A DNA stretch of 64,000 bases from Streptomyces naganishii JCM 4654. GTDB lineage: Bacteria; Actinomycetota; Actinomycetes; Streptomycetales; Streptomycetaceae. A program made the position numbers and the translations under genes. Below the pieces are notes generated by a model that saw nothing but the letters and a program-made list of their open reading frames with translations, was not told where the DNA came from and did no database searches. Location of the stretch: NCBI RefSeq assembly GCF_014650575.1, contig NZ_BMVF01000005.1, positions 408,318-472,317 of the forward strand. Direction: 5' to 3'. Below are positions 1-8,229 of the stretch, piece by piece (the stretch's first letter is position 1; each line of letters starts with the position of its first letter).

Positions 1-2
1 AG

Positions 3-1523
3 ACGGGAAGCACTCCGGCCGGGAGACAGGAGACCGGAGACATCCCGGCCGAAAGCCGAAGAGCCGGCCGGACCCCGGCCGGGGAGGGTGGGCAGACCCC
101 AGCCGGAAGCCGGGGGACCGGACAGCGGCCCATCGGCGGTGCCGGCTGGTGTCTGGCCGCGTCGGTGGGCCTGCACATCCTGGCCGTGGTCACCCACCCG
201 ACCCGGCCGCTGGACCTGCGCGTCTACCACGAGGCCGCCGGCCACCTGCTGACCGGCGACCTCTACGACTACGCGCTGCGCACCGGCCCGCCCATCCCGT
301 CGCTTCCCTTCACCTACCCGCCTTTCGCCGCCCTGGTGTTCCTCGCGCCCTCCCGCCTGCCCTGGGCGGTCACGGTGGTGCTGTGGCAGGTGCTGTCCGT
401 GGCGTCCCTGCTGATCGTCGCGGGCTGCGCCGTACGGCTGCTCGGACCCCTTGCCGACGGCAGGGCCAGGAACCTCGCCCTGCTCTGGACGGCGGTCGGA
501 CTCTGGCTGGAACCCGTGCGGCACACCCTCGACCAGGGCCAGGTCAACCTGCTGCTCGGCGCGGTGGTGATGGCCGGCCTGGCGCTGCCCGTCCGGCCCG
601 CGGCCCGGGGGGCGGCCGTGGGGCTGGCGGCCGCGGTGAAACTGACCCCGGCGGTCGCCGGGCTGTACCTCCTGGCGACCCGGCAGTGGCGTGCGGCCGC
701 CTGGGCCGCCGTCACCGGCGCCGCCGCCACGGCCCTGGCCTGGTGCGTCGCCCCCGGCGAATCGGCCCGCTACTGGTCGGGCCTGATGACCGACACCCGG
801 CGGATGGGCCCCGAGTGGTCGGTGCGCAACCAGTCCCTGCGCGGAGCCCTCGACAGACTGCTCGGTACGGGGCACACGGCCACCGTGGTCTGGCTGGTGG
901 CGTGCCTGCTGGTGACCGCGCTGGCGGCGTACGCCCTGTGGGTCACCGCCCGCCGGGGCGACCGGCTCGGGGCCCTGGTCGTCGCGGAGTTGTACGGGCT
1001 GCTGGTGTGCCCCATCTCCTGGAGCCACCACTGGATCTGGTGCGTGCCCGCGATGGTCCGGCTGCTGCACGGCCCGCACGGATGGCGTGCGCTCGACTTC
1101 CTCGCGCTCGCCGCGTGGGCGTCGGCGGCAGGCGCCCGGGTGGTGCCGCAGCTCATCCGCGCGGAGGACCACCTCGCGGTCGCCCCGGGAACGTATCCGG
1201 CGCTGCTCGCCTGGCCCGGCTGCGTGTACGTCGTCTGCGCCCTGCTGACCCTGGGCGCCCTGTGCCGCGGCGGCGGGGGAGCGGGCCCCGGTGGCGCGGT
1301 GGGCGGCAGGGGCGCGGCGGACTCGGGCGTCGGCGCCGGGCCCAGCGGTGAGCGCGACCGGGCGTCCGCGGCGGACGCCGGGGGCCGGACCCGGGCCGTC
1401 GTCAGCTCCAGGCGCGCAGCGGCTCGTCGAGCAGTTGGAAGACCGGCTCGGCGCGCACAGGGTCCTTGGCCGTGGACAGCCGCACCCGGTCCCCGCTGTG
1501 GATGCCGATGGGAGGCCCCATGA
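3..1523 (+). CDS. GT87/DUF2029-like membrane mannosyltransferase, 5' partial
   Basis: This is an integral membrane protein of the GT87 (DUF2029) type. In actinobacteria such enzymes transfer mannose from polyprenyl-phosphate-mannose to envelope glycans; the acceptor here is unknown. The frame is open to the left edge, so the real start probably lies outside the window. GTG 165 is the first internal candidate, but the residues before it (GGAGWCLAASV) already look like part of the first membrane segment. After it come the family-like segment LDLRVYHEAA and roughly nine hydrophobic stretches. The C-terminal tail of about 80 residues is Gly/Arg-rich with no membrane segment. The first 45 in-frame codons are TPAG-rich low complexity. 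The last 120 or so bases overlap the 3' end of the convergent Zn-ribbon gene. The family call is fairly secure; the substrate is not. Confidence 0.75.
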   Translation, partial: TGSTPAGRQETGDIPAESRRAGRTPAGEGGQTPAGSRGTGQRPIGGAGWCLAASVGLHILAVVTHPTRPLDLRVYHEAAGHLLTGDLYDYALRTGPPIPSLPFTYPPFAALVFLAPSRLPWAVTVVLWQVLSVASLLIVAGCAVRLLGPLADGRARNLALLWTAVGLWLEPVRHTLDQGQVNLLLGAVVMAGLALPVRPAARGAAVGLAAAVKLTPAVAGLYLLATRQWRAAAWAAVTGAAATALAWCVAPGESARYWSGLMTDTRRMGPEWSVRNQSLRGALDRLLGTGHTATVVWLVACLLVTALAAYALWVTARRGDRLGALVVAELYGLLVCPISWSHHWIWCVPAMVRLLHGPHGWRALDFLALAAWASAAGARVVPQLIRAEDHLAVAPGTYPALLAWPGCVYVVCALLTLGALCRGGGGAGPGGAVGGRGAADSGVGAGPSGERDRASAADAGGRTRAVVSSRRAAARRAVGRPARRAQGPWPWTAAPGPRCGCRWEAP

Positions 1524-1815
1524 CCCTGCCCCGCACGATGAACCCCTCGCTCATCTCCACCAGCGAGACATTGCGCGCGGCGGGCGTGTTGCGGTGCACG
1601 ACGGTGGAGTGGCGGACGGTGCCGACGCCCTCGCTGCGCTCGGTCCGCAGCTCGCTGCCCCGGCAGACCGGACACAGCAGCCGCTGGTACATGGCGGTCC
1701 CGCACCAGCCGCAGCGCTGGAAGTACAGGGCTTCCGGGTCGCGGCCCTGGGGCTCGAGCAGTCCGGTCGCGGAGCCCGCTGCCGTATGAGCGACGTTTCC
1801 TGAGTGGTGGTACAC
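1402..1815 (-). CDS. Zn-ribbon OB-fold (DUF35-type) protein
   Basis: A 137-residue protein with an N-terminal zinc ribbon (C35, C38, C48, C51 in CGWC and CPVC) followed by an OB-fold-like C-terminal half. DUF35 proteins usually partner thiolases or acyl-CoA enzymes and are thought to bind acyl-CoA; no thiolase gene is adjacent here. I chose GTG 1815 because AGGGAG lies nine bases upstream; the frame stays open further but is not protein-like there. A perfect 7-bp-arm dyad at 1916-1930 sits about 100 bases upstream between -35-like and -10-like hexamers, which suggests repression by the neighbouring TetR protein. The 3' end overlaps the convergent mannosyltransferase frame. Confidence 0.82.
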   Translation of the reverse strand: MYHHSGNVAHTAAGSATGLLEPQGRDPEALYFQRCGWCGTAMYQRLLCPVCRGSELRTERSEGVGTVRHSTVVHRNTPAARNVSLVEMSEGFIVRGRVMGPPIGIHSGDRVRLSTAKDPVRAEPVFQLLDEPLRAWS

Positions 1816-1915
1816 GCTGGTCAACTCCCTGCGCTCGGCCGGAAATCCCGCGTGCGCGGGGCACCCGTGCACGCCGTGCGCGGCTCGCCGTGCCGCCGTG
1901 CACGGCCACAGAGTA

Positions 1916-1930
1916 TGGCACTGAGTGCCA
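1916..1930. promoter_or_regulatory. TetR-type operator, perfect dyad
   Basis: TGGCACTGAGTGCCA is a perfect inverted repeat with 7-bp arms around one base. On the minus strand it lies between CTTTAC and CATACT (16-base spacing), a promoter-like arrangement reading into the Zn-ribbon gene. Degenerate copies occur upstream of the tetR gene at 2781-2795 and 2804-2818. Binding by the adjacent TetR protein is inference. Confidence 0.6.
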
Positions 1931-1961
1931 CGCGTAAAGAGTTGAGGAGGCACTCCGTACC

Positions 1962-2747
1962 CTAATCTCGGGCGGCGCCTGACGGCCCGAGGGCCGTCTC
2001 GACCTCCCGCACCACCCGCCACAGCGGCGTACCGCGCCGTGCCGCGACGACCACCACGTCATCCGCAGCCGTTCTCGCCGACGCCCCGGCGCCGGCCCCC
2101 GAACGCCGTCCGCCGGGTTCCGCCTCCGCGTGGCCGAAGGCCGCCTGGACGTATCCGAGCGCGTGGTCCACGGTCGCTCCGGCGTCGCCCTCGCCGTCCG
2201 AACGCAGCCAGGAGCGCAGGGCATTGTTGTGCGCGGCGACCACCGCGGCGGCGATCACGTCGGCCTCCAGCGTCCCGTCCCGCCGCCCGGCGAACCGCCC
2301 GCGCAGGTACTCGGCGAGGGCGCGCTCGTAGCGCCAGACCACCGACAGCTCGTACGCCCGCAGGCCCGGCACCTGCTTGGTGAGCCGGTAGCGCTGCACG
2401 GAGAACGCCGGGTTCTCCGCGTACATCCCGAGCACCAGCCGGGCCGCGTCGCACACCCGCCGCACCGGCTCGTCCCCGTCGCTGCTCGCGGCGAGGAAGG
2501 CCGTCATGTCGGCGAGGCAGCGCTCGTGATCGGGGAAGACCACGTCCTCCTTGGAGGGGAAGTAGCGGAAGAACGACCGCCGTCCGACCCCGGCCAGCGC
2601 CACGATGTCGTCCACGGTGGTCTGTTCGTACCCGCGTTCCAGGAACAGCCGGAACGCCGCCGCCACCAACGCGTCCCGGATGGGCGGCTTCGCGGCCGCC
2701 GCCTCGGCCTTCCCGCCACGGCGGGGCGCGGTGCTGCTGGAGCTCAT
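1962..2747 (-). CDS. TetR/AcrR-family transcriptional regulator
   Basis: A 261-residue regulator. The N-terminal helix-turn-helix is clear: AAAFRLFLERGYEQTTVDDI, then AGVGRRSFFRYFPSKEDVV. This is the MftR/acyl-CoA-type TetR arrangement with a large all-helical C-terminal ligand domain. A Gly/Ala-rich linker follows near residue 215 and the tail is short and charged. I chose ATG 2747 because the HTH begins shortly after; an upstream ATG at 2786 would put the operator inside the coding region. No good ribosome-binding site is visible. The gene lies divergent from the ATP-grasp gene, and the shared region holds two degenerate copies of the dyad seen before the Zn-ribbon gene. It probably controls itself and that gene; the ligand is unknown. 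Confidence 0.88.
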   Translation of the reverse strand: MSSSSTAPRRGGKAEAAAAKPPIRDALVAAAFRLFLERGYEQTTVDDIVALAGVGRRSFFRYFPSKEDVVFPDHERCLADMTAFLAASSDGDEPVRRVCDAARLVLGMYAENPAFSVQRYRLTKQVPGLRAYELSVVWRYERALAEYLRGRFAGRRDGTLEADVIAAAVVAAHNNALRSWLRSDGEGDAGATVDHALGYVQAAFGHAEAEPGGRRSGAGAGASARTAADDVVVVAARRGTPLWRVVREVETALGPSGAARD

Positions 2748-2780
2748 GGACGGGAACGTAGCATCCCCGGCCCGCGTACA

Positions 2781-2818
2781 TGGCACTCAGTGCAGTATTT
2801 CGAGGGAACTGAGTGCAC
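2781..2818. promoter_or_regulatory. Two degenerate copies of the TetR operator
   Basis: TGGCACTCAGTGCAG (2781-2795) and GGGAACTGAGTGCAC (2804-2818) match the perfect dyad at 1916-1930 at 12 and 11 of 15 positions. They lie in the divergent region between tetR and the ATP-grasp gene, so autoregulation and possibly control of the ATP-grasp gene are inferred. Confidence 0.5.
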
Positions 2819-2896
2819 CCGACGGGTCGAGGGCCGTGCGAAGTAACCTTTCTCCGCCGTACCGTCCCGCCCTCCCCGCAGCTCAGGAGCCCGTGC

Positions 2897-3763
2897 ATGC
2901 CGTCCGCCCGCCCCCGCATCCTCTACGTCACCGACCCGGCGTACCCCGCGCGCGGCCGCCGCTACGGCGACGAGGACATCGCGCTGACCGGCCGCCTGCG
3001 CGAGGACTTCACCCTGGCCCTGTGCCACCCGCGAGACGCGGCCGCGCTGATGGACGCCTTCGACGCGGTCGTCGTCCGCAACAGCGGACCCGTCCTCGCC
3101 TACCGGGACGCCTACGACGATTTCCGCACCCGCGCGCGGGCCCGCTCCACCCCCGTCTACAACCCGCTCGACGGCCGCGCGGACATGGCCGGAAAGCAGT
3201 ACCTCCTCGACCTGACCGCCGCCGGCTACCCGGTCATCCCCACCGTCGACCGGCCCGGGGACCTGCACCTGCTGCCCGCCGCCGACCGGTACGTGGTCAA
3301 GCCCAAGCTGGGCGCCGACTCCATAGGCCTGCGCACGGTCACCGCCGGGGAGCTGCCCGCCCTGGCCGACGGCACCGTCCTCGTCCAGCCGCACGTCGAC
3401 TTCGCCTACGAGGTCTCCTTCTACTTCGTCGACCACGACTTCCAGTACGCCCTGCACGCCCCCGACCCCGAGCGGCGCTGGCTGCTGCGGCCGTACCAAC
3501 CCACCCGCGAGGACCTGGAGTTCGCCCGGCGCTTCATCGACTGGAACGGCCTCGACCACGGCATCCAGCGCGTCGACGCGTGCCGCGCACCGGACGGCGG
3601 GCTGCTGCTGGTCGAGTTGGAGGACCTCAACCCGTACCTGTCCCTGGACGCCCTCGACGACGCGGGCCGGGACGCCTTCGTCGCCGCGCTGAAGGCCTCG
3701 CTGCACCGCTTCCTCGCCGCCAACGCCTCGGCGGCCGCGGCCACGGAGCGGGCGGCTCCCTGA
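2897..3763 (+). CDS. ATP-grasp domain protein
   Basis: A 288-residue protein with an ATP-grasp-like layout. The N-terminal pre-ATP domain starts RILYVTDPAYPARGRRYGDE. A central part carries the nucleotide-binding lysine in RYVVKPKLGADSIGL. The C-terminal part has the metal-binding acidic motif LLVELEDLNPYLSL. ATP-grasp enzymes join a carboxylate to an amine or thiol through an acyl phosphate; the substrates here cannot be told. ATG 2897 is chosen because CAGGAGC lies eight bases upstream and the protein-like sequence begins there. The gene stands alone, divergent from tetR, with TetR-operator-like sequences in its upstream region. Confidence 0.75.
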   Translation: MPSARPRILYVTDPAYPARGRRYGDEDIALTGRLREDFTLALCHPRDAAALMDAFDAVVVRNSGPVLAYRDAYDDFRTRARARSTPVYNPLDGRADMAGKQYLLDLTAAGYPVIPTVDRPGDLHLLPAADRYVVKPKLGADSIGLRTVTAGELPALADGTVLVQPHVDFAYEVSFYFVDHDFQYALHAPDPERRWLLRPYQPTREDLEFARRFIDWNGLDHGIQRVDACRAPDGGLLLVELEDLNPYLSLDALDDAGRDAFVAALKASLHRFLAANASAAAATERAAP

Positions 3764-3836
3764 ACCGGCGGGGCGGCCGGCACGTATCTCTCCTCGGGAT
3801 GGGGCCGGCAGCAGGCAGGAACGGAAGGAGCGCACC

Positions 3837-4670
3837 GTGTCGACACCACCCGGACGCGAGGAGCCGCACGGCGGGCCGCCCGTCGAACCCGTCCGTGTCA
3901 TACGGCCACGGCGGACGGACGCGCTCGCCGAGCTGATGAGGGAGTTCCGGAGGGAGAACGGCCAGGACGGTGGCCGCGGCCCCGGCCTCGACAGCGGCCG
4001 CTTCGGCGGCCAGGACGCGACCGAGGAGCTGCCCCCGGTACCGGCCGCCGCGCCCGCACCCGCGGCCCCGAGATCAGCCGCCGGGGAGCCGTGGACGTCC
4101 CGGTCGGGCGGCCGGCGCGGAACCCACCCCGTACCTCCGTCCCTTTCCCCCGCGTCCCCATCCCCTTCCCCCTCCTCCCCTTCCTCGGCGGACGTTCCCG
4201 GGCGCGGCCTGCGCCGGGCCGCCGTCGCGCTCGCCGTGGCCGCGGCCGCGCTGGGCGGGTTCGGCGGGGCCCTGCTGCTGCCCGGCAGGGGAGAGGCCAG
4301 TACGGCGGCACAGGCCGGCGCCCGGCAGCCGTCCGCGACCGCCTCCGCCGCCCCGGACCCCGCGTCCACCCCCGCACCGGACCCCGCGTCCACCTCCTCC
4401 GGCACGGGCGACCCCGACGGCCCCGGCACCCTGCGCGAGGGCGACAGCGGACCCGAGGTCGCCGAACTCCAGCGGCGCCTCCTGAACGTCCCGGACGTCT
4501 ACCGCGGCGGCTCCACCGACGGCCGCTACGACGCCGCCCTGCGGGAGGCCGTGGCCCGCTACCAGCTGTGGTACGGCGTCAGCGGCGACGAGACCGGCGT
4601 CTACGGCAACGACACCCGGCGCTCCCTGGAGTCCCGTACCACCACGGGCTCCGCCAGGTACGGGGGCTGA
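3837..4670 (+). CDS. Single-pass membrane protein with peptidoglycan-binding domain
   Basis: A 277-residue protein starting at GTG 3837, with AAGGAG nine bases upstream. Residues 1-125 are a charged, then Pro/Ser-rich, presumably cytoplasmic region with a short helix (LAELMREFRRE). One membrane segment lies near residues 127-148. Outside, a Pro/Thr/Ser linker contains a duplicated DPAST element. Residues 195-272 form a peptidoglycan-binding type 1 domain (LREGDSGPEVAELQRRL, then YDAALREAVARYQ). The layout is that of a cell-wall-anchored membrane protein, found often in streptomycetes without known function. The cytoplasmic helix suggests a partner inside the cell, which is inference. Confidence 0.78.
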   Translation: MSTPPGREEPHGGPPVEPVRVIRPRRTDALAELMREFRRENGQDGGRGPGLDSGRFGGQDATEELPPVPAAAPAPAAPRSAAGEPWTSRSGGRRGTHPVPPSLSPASPSPSPSSPSSADVPGRGLRRAAVALAVAAAALGGFGGALLLPGRGEASTAAQAGARQPSATASAAPDPASTPAPDPASTSSGTGDPDGPGTLREGDSGPEVAELQRRLLNVPDVYRGGSTDGRYDAALREAVARYQLWYGVSGDETGVYGNDTRRSLESRTTTGSARYGG

Positions 4671-4761
4671 CGGCGCGCGGAACCGGGTACCCGGCGACCG
4701 GATGTGCCGAGCCGGTGATAGCCGGCGGGAGCGGCGGCGACGCGGAAGGAGCGGTGCGGAC

Positions 4762-5253
4762 ATGCAGGGCGTGGACGTGTTCATGGGCCGGCTGAACCCC
4801 GACATGTTCGTGGTGACGGCCGCGGCGGGCGGTGAGCGGGCCGGTTGCCTGGTCGGGTTCGCCTCCCAGTGCTCCATCGACCCGCCGAGGTTCGCGGTCT
4901 GGTTGTCCAAGGCCAACCGCACGTTCCGGGTGGCCGAGCGCGCCGACCGGCTCGCCGTGCACCTGCTCACCCGCGAACAGCACGCGCTGGCGGCCCTGTT
5001 CGGCGGCCGGACCGGTGACGAGGGCGTGGACAAGTTCGCGGAGGTCCGCTGCACGTCGCGGGCCGGCGGGGCCGTCGTACTCGACGACGCGGCGGCGTGG
5101 TTCGTCGGCCGGATCGTGACGCGCGCCGACGGCGGAGACCACGTGGCCTTCCTGCTCGACCCCGTGGAGTCGGGCGCGCGCGACGACGGCGGGGGGCCGT
5201 TGCTGCGGCTCGCCGACACGCTCGGCATCGAGGCGGGGCACCCCGCCGACTGA
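4762..5253 (+). CDS. Flavin reductase-like FMN-binding protein
   Basis: A 163-residue protein of the flavin-reductase-like fold. The core reads RLNPDMFVVTAAAGGERAG, then a conserved hydrophobic strand and FASQCSIDPPRFAVWLSKAN, the family's flavin- and NAD(P)H-binding region. Members reduce FMN or FAD for monooxygenases, or bind flavin as small redox proteins; no monooxygenase is adjacent. ATG 4762 is supported by AAGGAG about ten bases upstream; the longer frame from 4702 is Arg-rich and unlikely. The gene stands alone between the peptidoglycan-binding gene and a convergent phosphatase. The partner is unknown. Confidence 0.82.
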   Translation: MQGVDVFMGRLNPDMFVVTAAAGGERAGCLVGFASQCSIDPPRFAVWLSKANRTFRVAERADRLAVHLLTREQHALAALFGGRTGDEGVDKFAEVRCTSRAGGAVVLDDAAAWFVGRIVTRADGGDHVAFLLDPVESGARDDGGGPLLRLADTLGIEAGHPAD

Positions 5254-5311
5254 CCGGGCGCGCCGTCCCGGCTGTCGTCCATCCGGGCGCGCCGCCCCGG
5301 CGGCCGTCTAT
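5254..5311. repeat. 29-bp direct tandem repeat, two copies
   Basis: Bases 5254-5282 and 5283-5311 are adjacent 29-base copies differing at four positions. The second copy contains the stop codon of the minus-strand phosphatase. It looks like a local duplication in the convergent intergenic gap. Confidence 0.7.
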
Positions 5312-7758
5312 CCGGGAGTGGACGGCACCCGGACGTCCAGTACGCACACGTCGTCCCGCCGCTCGCCCGGCAGCATCGCCGCGAGGAGCGGGCCGAGGGA
5401 GCCGGACGCGTCGGACCCGCGGGCAGCCGTGGCCGGGGCGGAGGCGGCGGCGGCCAGCCGTTCCAGACCCACCTCTATGGGCTCACCCGGCCGCTCCACC
5501 AGGCCGTCGGTGTAGAGCAGCAGCCGGTCCCCGGGCTCCAGCCGGCACTCGGCCTCCTCGAACACCGGCGTGTGGGTCGCCCCGAGCAGCGCCCCCCGGG
5601 GACGCTCGAGGTAGCGGGGCTCGCCCTTGTGCAGCAGCAGCGGGGGCGGATGGCCTGCCTGGGCCCAGATCAGCCGGCGCTGGGCGGGCTTGTAGCGGGC
5701 GAGCACCATGGTCGCGGTGCCGTGGCTGTCGAGGGAGTGCAGCAGCAGGGTGTTGAGCCCGGTGAGCGCCTCGGTCAGCGACGAGCCGGTGAGGATCATG
5801 CCTTTGGCGGTGAAGCGCAGCTGGGCCATGGTGGCGACCGCGTCGAGGCCGTGTCCGGCCACGTCACCGACCACCAACAAGGCGTCCCCGCCAGGTAGTT
5901 CGATGGCGCTGTACCAGTCGCCGCCCACATGGATTCCGGTCTGGGCGGGCAGGTAGGCCAGGTCCACGTGCAGCCCGGCCAGCCGCACGGGCCGGCGCGG
6001 CAGGGGCAGCAGCGCGTGCTGGAGCCGGCCCGCCAGCGTCCGCTCGGCCTGGAGCATTTCGTGCTGGGTGAGCACCGCCTGCTCACTCTTGAACAGGGCA
6101 AGTTCGGCGCTGCGCTGCGCGGTGAGGTCCTGGAGGAAGCCGTGCACCTCGGCCGGGGCGCCCTCGGTGTCCGGGACGCTCTCGGCGACGGCGCGCAGAT
6201 GCCGCAGGCCGGCCGGTGTCCTGACCCGGAAGGGGACGTCGAACGGCTTGCCCTCGCTGAGCAGTTCGGCCACCGCGCCGGCCAGCGCGGGGCCGTCCTC
6301 GGGCACGGCGAGGTCGGGCAGTTCCTCCAGGCGGACGGGGCCGCGCGCCGGGTCCCGGCCGCACAGGGCGTACACGTGCGAGGACCAGGCCGCCTCGTGC
6401 GTGACCAGGTTCCAGGTGGCCCAGCCGAGCCGGCCCAGGCGCTGGAGGTCGGCCAGCCGCTGCTGCTGCCGGTCGGAGGAGTCCTGGCGCAGCCAGGTGA
6501 CCACCAGTGCGTCACCGAGGCGGGCGGCGCGCACCGAGTACGTGGACAACTCCTGGCTGCCGGAGACCAGTTCCTGCCGGGCGAACGGTTCGCCCTCGAA
6601 GGGCTCGCCGGTGGTGAGCGTGCCGAGCCAGCCCTGCCACAGCGGCTCCTCGGCCATGGCGGGCCAGCACTCCAGCACGCGCAGGCCGACCAGGCGGCGT
6701 CCGCTGCGTCCGACCGCGTCGACGGTCTGCGGGGTGGCGGCTTCGATGCGGTAGTCCTCGACCTCGCCGTCGGGCGAGCGCAGCGGGGTGAGCAGCACGC
6801 TGATGCCCGGGAGCGCCTCGAACGCGGCCCGGAGGACGTCCGCCGTGCCGGCCGCGAGGGGTTCGGGCCGGGTGAGGAAGGCGCGCAGCCGGCCCGCGCA
6901 CAACTGGGCGACGTCACACATCAGTTCGCGCGCCCCCGGTGTGAACGGCCCCTCGCGGGTGCGCAGTACGCCGATGACGACGTCCGCCGAGCCCGCGGTG
7001 ACCACGGGCAGCCAGGCGCGGGACGGCCACCGCGCGGCCCGGTCCCCGGCGCCGATCAGCGAGTACCGCCTGGCGTCCGCCTCGGGGTCCTCCAGCCAGA
7101 GCGCCTCGCGGGAGGCGAGCGCGTCGAGCGCGGCGACGCCGCTGAGCGGCGGCACGTGCCGCCACTGGGCGGCGAGGGTGTCGTCCACGCCCCGGTGGCC
7201 GATCAGCTCGAGCCCGCCCGCCGGCTGCCGGTGGTAGAGCAGCACCGCGTCGGCCCCCACGGCCTTGGAGAGGTGCTCGTGCAGGCAACGGGCCAGGTCC
7301 TGCGGCGTACCGACCCGGGCCAGCGCCGGCCCGAGCGCGGCGAGCACGGCCGCGTCGGTGTCCGCCGCCCTGCCGGTCTTCGCCGTGTCCGGCGTGCCCG
7401 AGCCGCCGGGAGGCGTGGGCGGGGGCGCGTCGCTCTCGGCGGTGGCCTCGGTGAGCCCGGGGGGCAGCGGGGGCACCAGGGTGCCGAGGGTGAGCCAGCA
7501 CTCCTCCATCAGGGTGCGGTGCGCGGCCCTGGCGCGCTGGAGCAGCTCCTCGTGCGCGGCCTCCGGGGAAATGCCGGTGAGGGCCATCAGCACGCCCTTG
7601 GCGCGCTCCAGCACGGCGGAGGTCGCCGCGAGGTCCCGCAGCCGGTCCATCTCGGCCCGCTGTCTGGCCACGATCCGGGCCAGCGCCGCGATGTCGGGTG
7701 CGGCGCCGGGCTCCGCGGGTACGGCGGGCTCGCTGCTCACGCGACGAGCATCGCACAT
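5308..7758 (-). CDS. ANTAR-GAF-PAS-SpoIIE (PP2C) phosphatase
   Basis: An 816-residue signalling protein. Residues 30-90 form an ANTAR-like three-helix domain (SAVLERAKGVLMALTGISPEAAHEELLQRA). A GAF domain follows at about 130-290, one or two PAS-like domains at 300-540, and a SpoIIE/PP2C phosphatase domain at 575-805. Its metal-binding motifs are visible in GGDWYSAIELPGGDALLVVG, DVAGHGLDA and LLLYTDGLVERPG. Such phosphatases dephosphorylate anti-anti-sigma factors to activate stress sigma factors. An ANTAR at the N-terminus is unusual, since it normally sits at the C-terminus as an RNA-binding antiterminator. ATG 7758 has GGAG seven bases upstream; GTG 7740 is an alternative. No partner anti-sigma gene is adjacent. 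Confidence 0.85.
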   Translation of the reverse strand: MCDARRVSSEPAVPAEPGAAPDIAALARIVARQRAEMDRLRDLAATSAVLERAKGVLMALTGISPEAAHEELLQRARAAHRTLMEECWLTLGTLVPPLPPGLTEATAESDAPPPTPPGGSGTPDTAKTGRAADTDAAVLAALGPALARVGTPQDLARCLHEHLSKAVGADAVLLYHRQPAGGLELIGHRGVDDTLAAQWRHVPPLSGVAALDALASREALWLEDPEADARRYSLIGAGDRAARWPSRAWLPVVTAGSADVVIGVLRTREGPFTPGARELMCDVAQLCAGRLRAFLTRPEPLAAGTADVLRAAFEALPGISVLLTPLRSPDGEVEDYRIEAATPQTVDAVGRSGRRLVGLRVLECWPAMAEEPLWQGWLGTLTTGEPFEGEPFARQELVSGSQELSTYSVRAARLGDALVVTWLRQDSSDRQQQRLADLQRLGRLGWATWNLVTHEAAWSSHVYALCGRDPARGPVRLEELPDLAVPEDGPALAGAVAELLSEGKPFDVPFRVRTPAGLRHLRAVAESVPDTEGAPAEVHGFLQDLTAQRSAELALFKSEQAVLTQHEMLQAERTLAGRLQHALLPLPRRPVRLAGLHVDLAYLPAQTGIHVGGDWYSAIELPGGDALLVVGDVAGHGLDAVATMAQLRFTAKGMILTGSSLTEALTGLNTLLLHSLDSHGTATMVLARYKPAQRRLIWAQAGHPPPLLLHKGEPRYLERPRGALLGATHTPVFEEAECRLEPGDRLLLYTDGLVERPGEPIEVGLERLAAAASAPATAARGSDASGSLGPLLAAMLPGERRDDVCVLDVRVPSTPG

Positions 7759-7845
7759 CGGGCCGCTCCGATCACCGGCACGGCGGTCCGGATCCGTCCG
7801 GGACCGTCGGCAGGCGGTGCGGCGGTGAGGCCGTGCGCGCGGTCG

Positions 7846-8229
7846 TCAGCGGACGCCGTGGGCCCCGTGCCGCTCCACGAGGGCCTCGCTCACGGCTCGG
7901 ACGCTGCGGGCGATGTGCTGAAGCTGCATGAGCTCGGCCGCGTACAGCTTGATCGTGTGCTCGATCACCGACTCGGGCATGCCGAGCCGGGGCAGGTCGG
8001 CGCGCGCGGTCTGCAGGGCGGTGCGGGCCACCCGGATCTCCTGCTGGACCTGGATCTGCGCATGACGGGCGAGCAGCACGGGGTGGCGGATCAGCGCGGG
8101 ATAGCTGCCGTAGCGCGCGGGCACCAGCTCGCGCAGCCACTTGGCCGCCGAGCGCTCCCAGTCGTAGCTGCCGGGCGTCTTGACCTGGCAGGGCCAGTCC
8201 GTGCTGATGCGCGTGGTCGTCAGGGGCAT
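7846..8229 (-). CDS. Conserved actinobacterial protein of unknown function
   Basis: A 127-residue soluble protein that I do not assign to a named family. It has an N-terminal aromatic stretch (WPCQVKTPGSYDWERSAAKWL) and two long predicted helices in the C-terminal two thirds that could pair as a coiled coil. No catalytic motif, signal peptide or membrane segment is seen. ATG 8229 is preferred to ATG 8235 because GGAAG lies eight bases before it. The upstream 400 bases are AT-rich in part, with nested repeats suggesting regulation. Confidence 0.7.
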   Translation of the reverse strand: MPLTTTRISTDWPCQVKTPGSYDWERSAAKWLRELVPARYGSYPALIRHPVLLARHAQIQVQQEIRVARTALQTARADLPRLGMPESVIEHTIKLYAAELMQLQHIARSVRAVSEALVERHGAHGVR

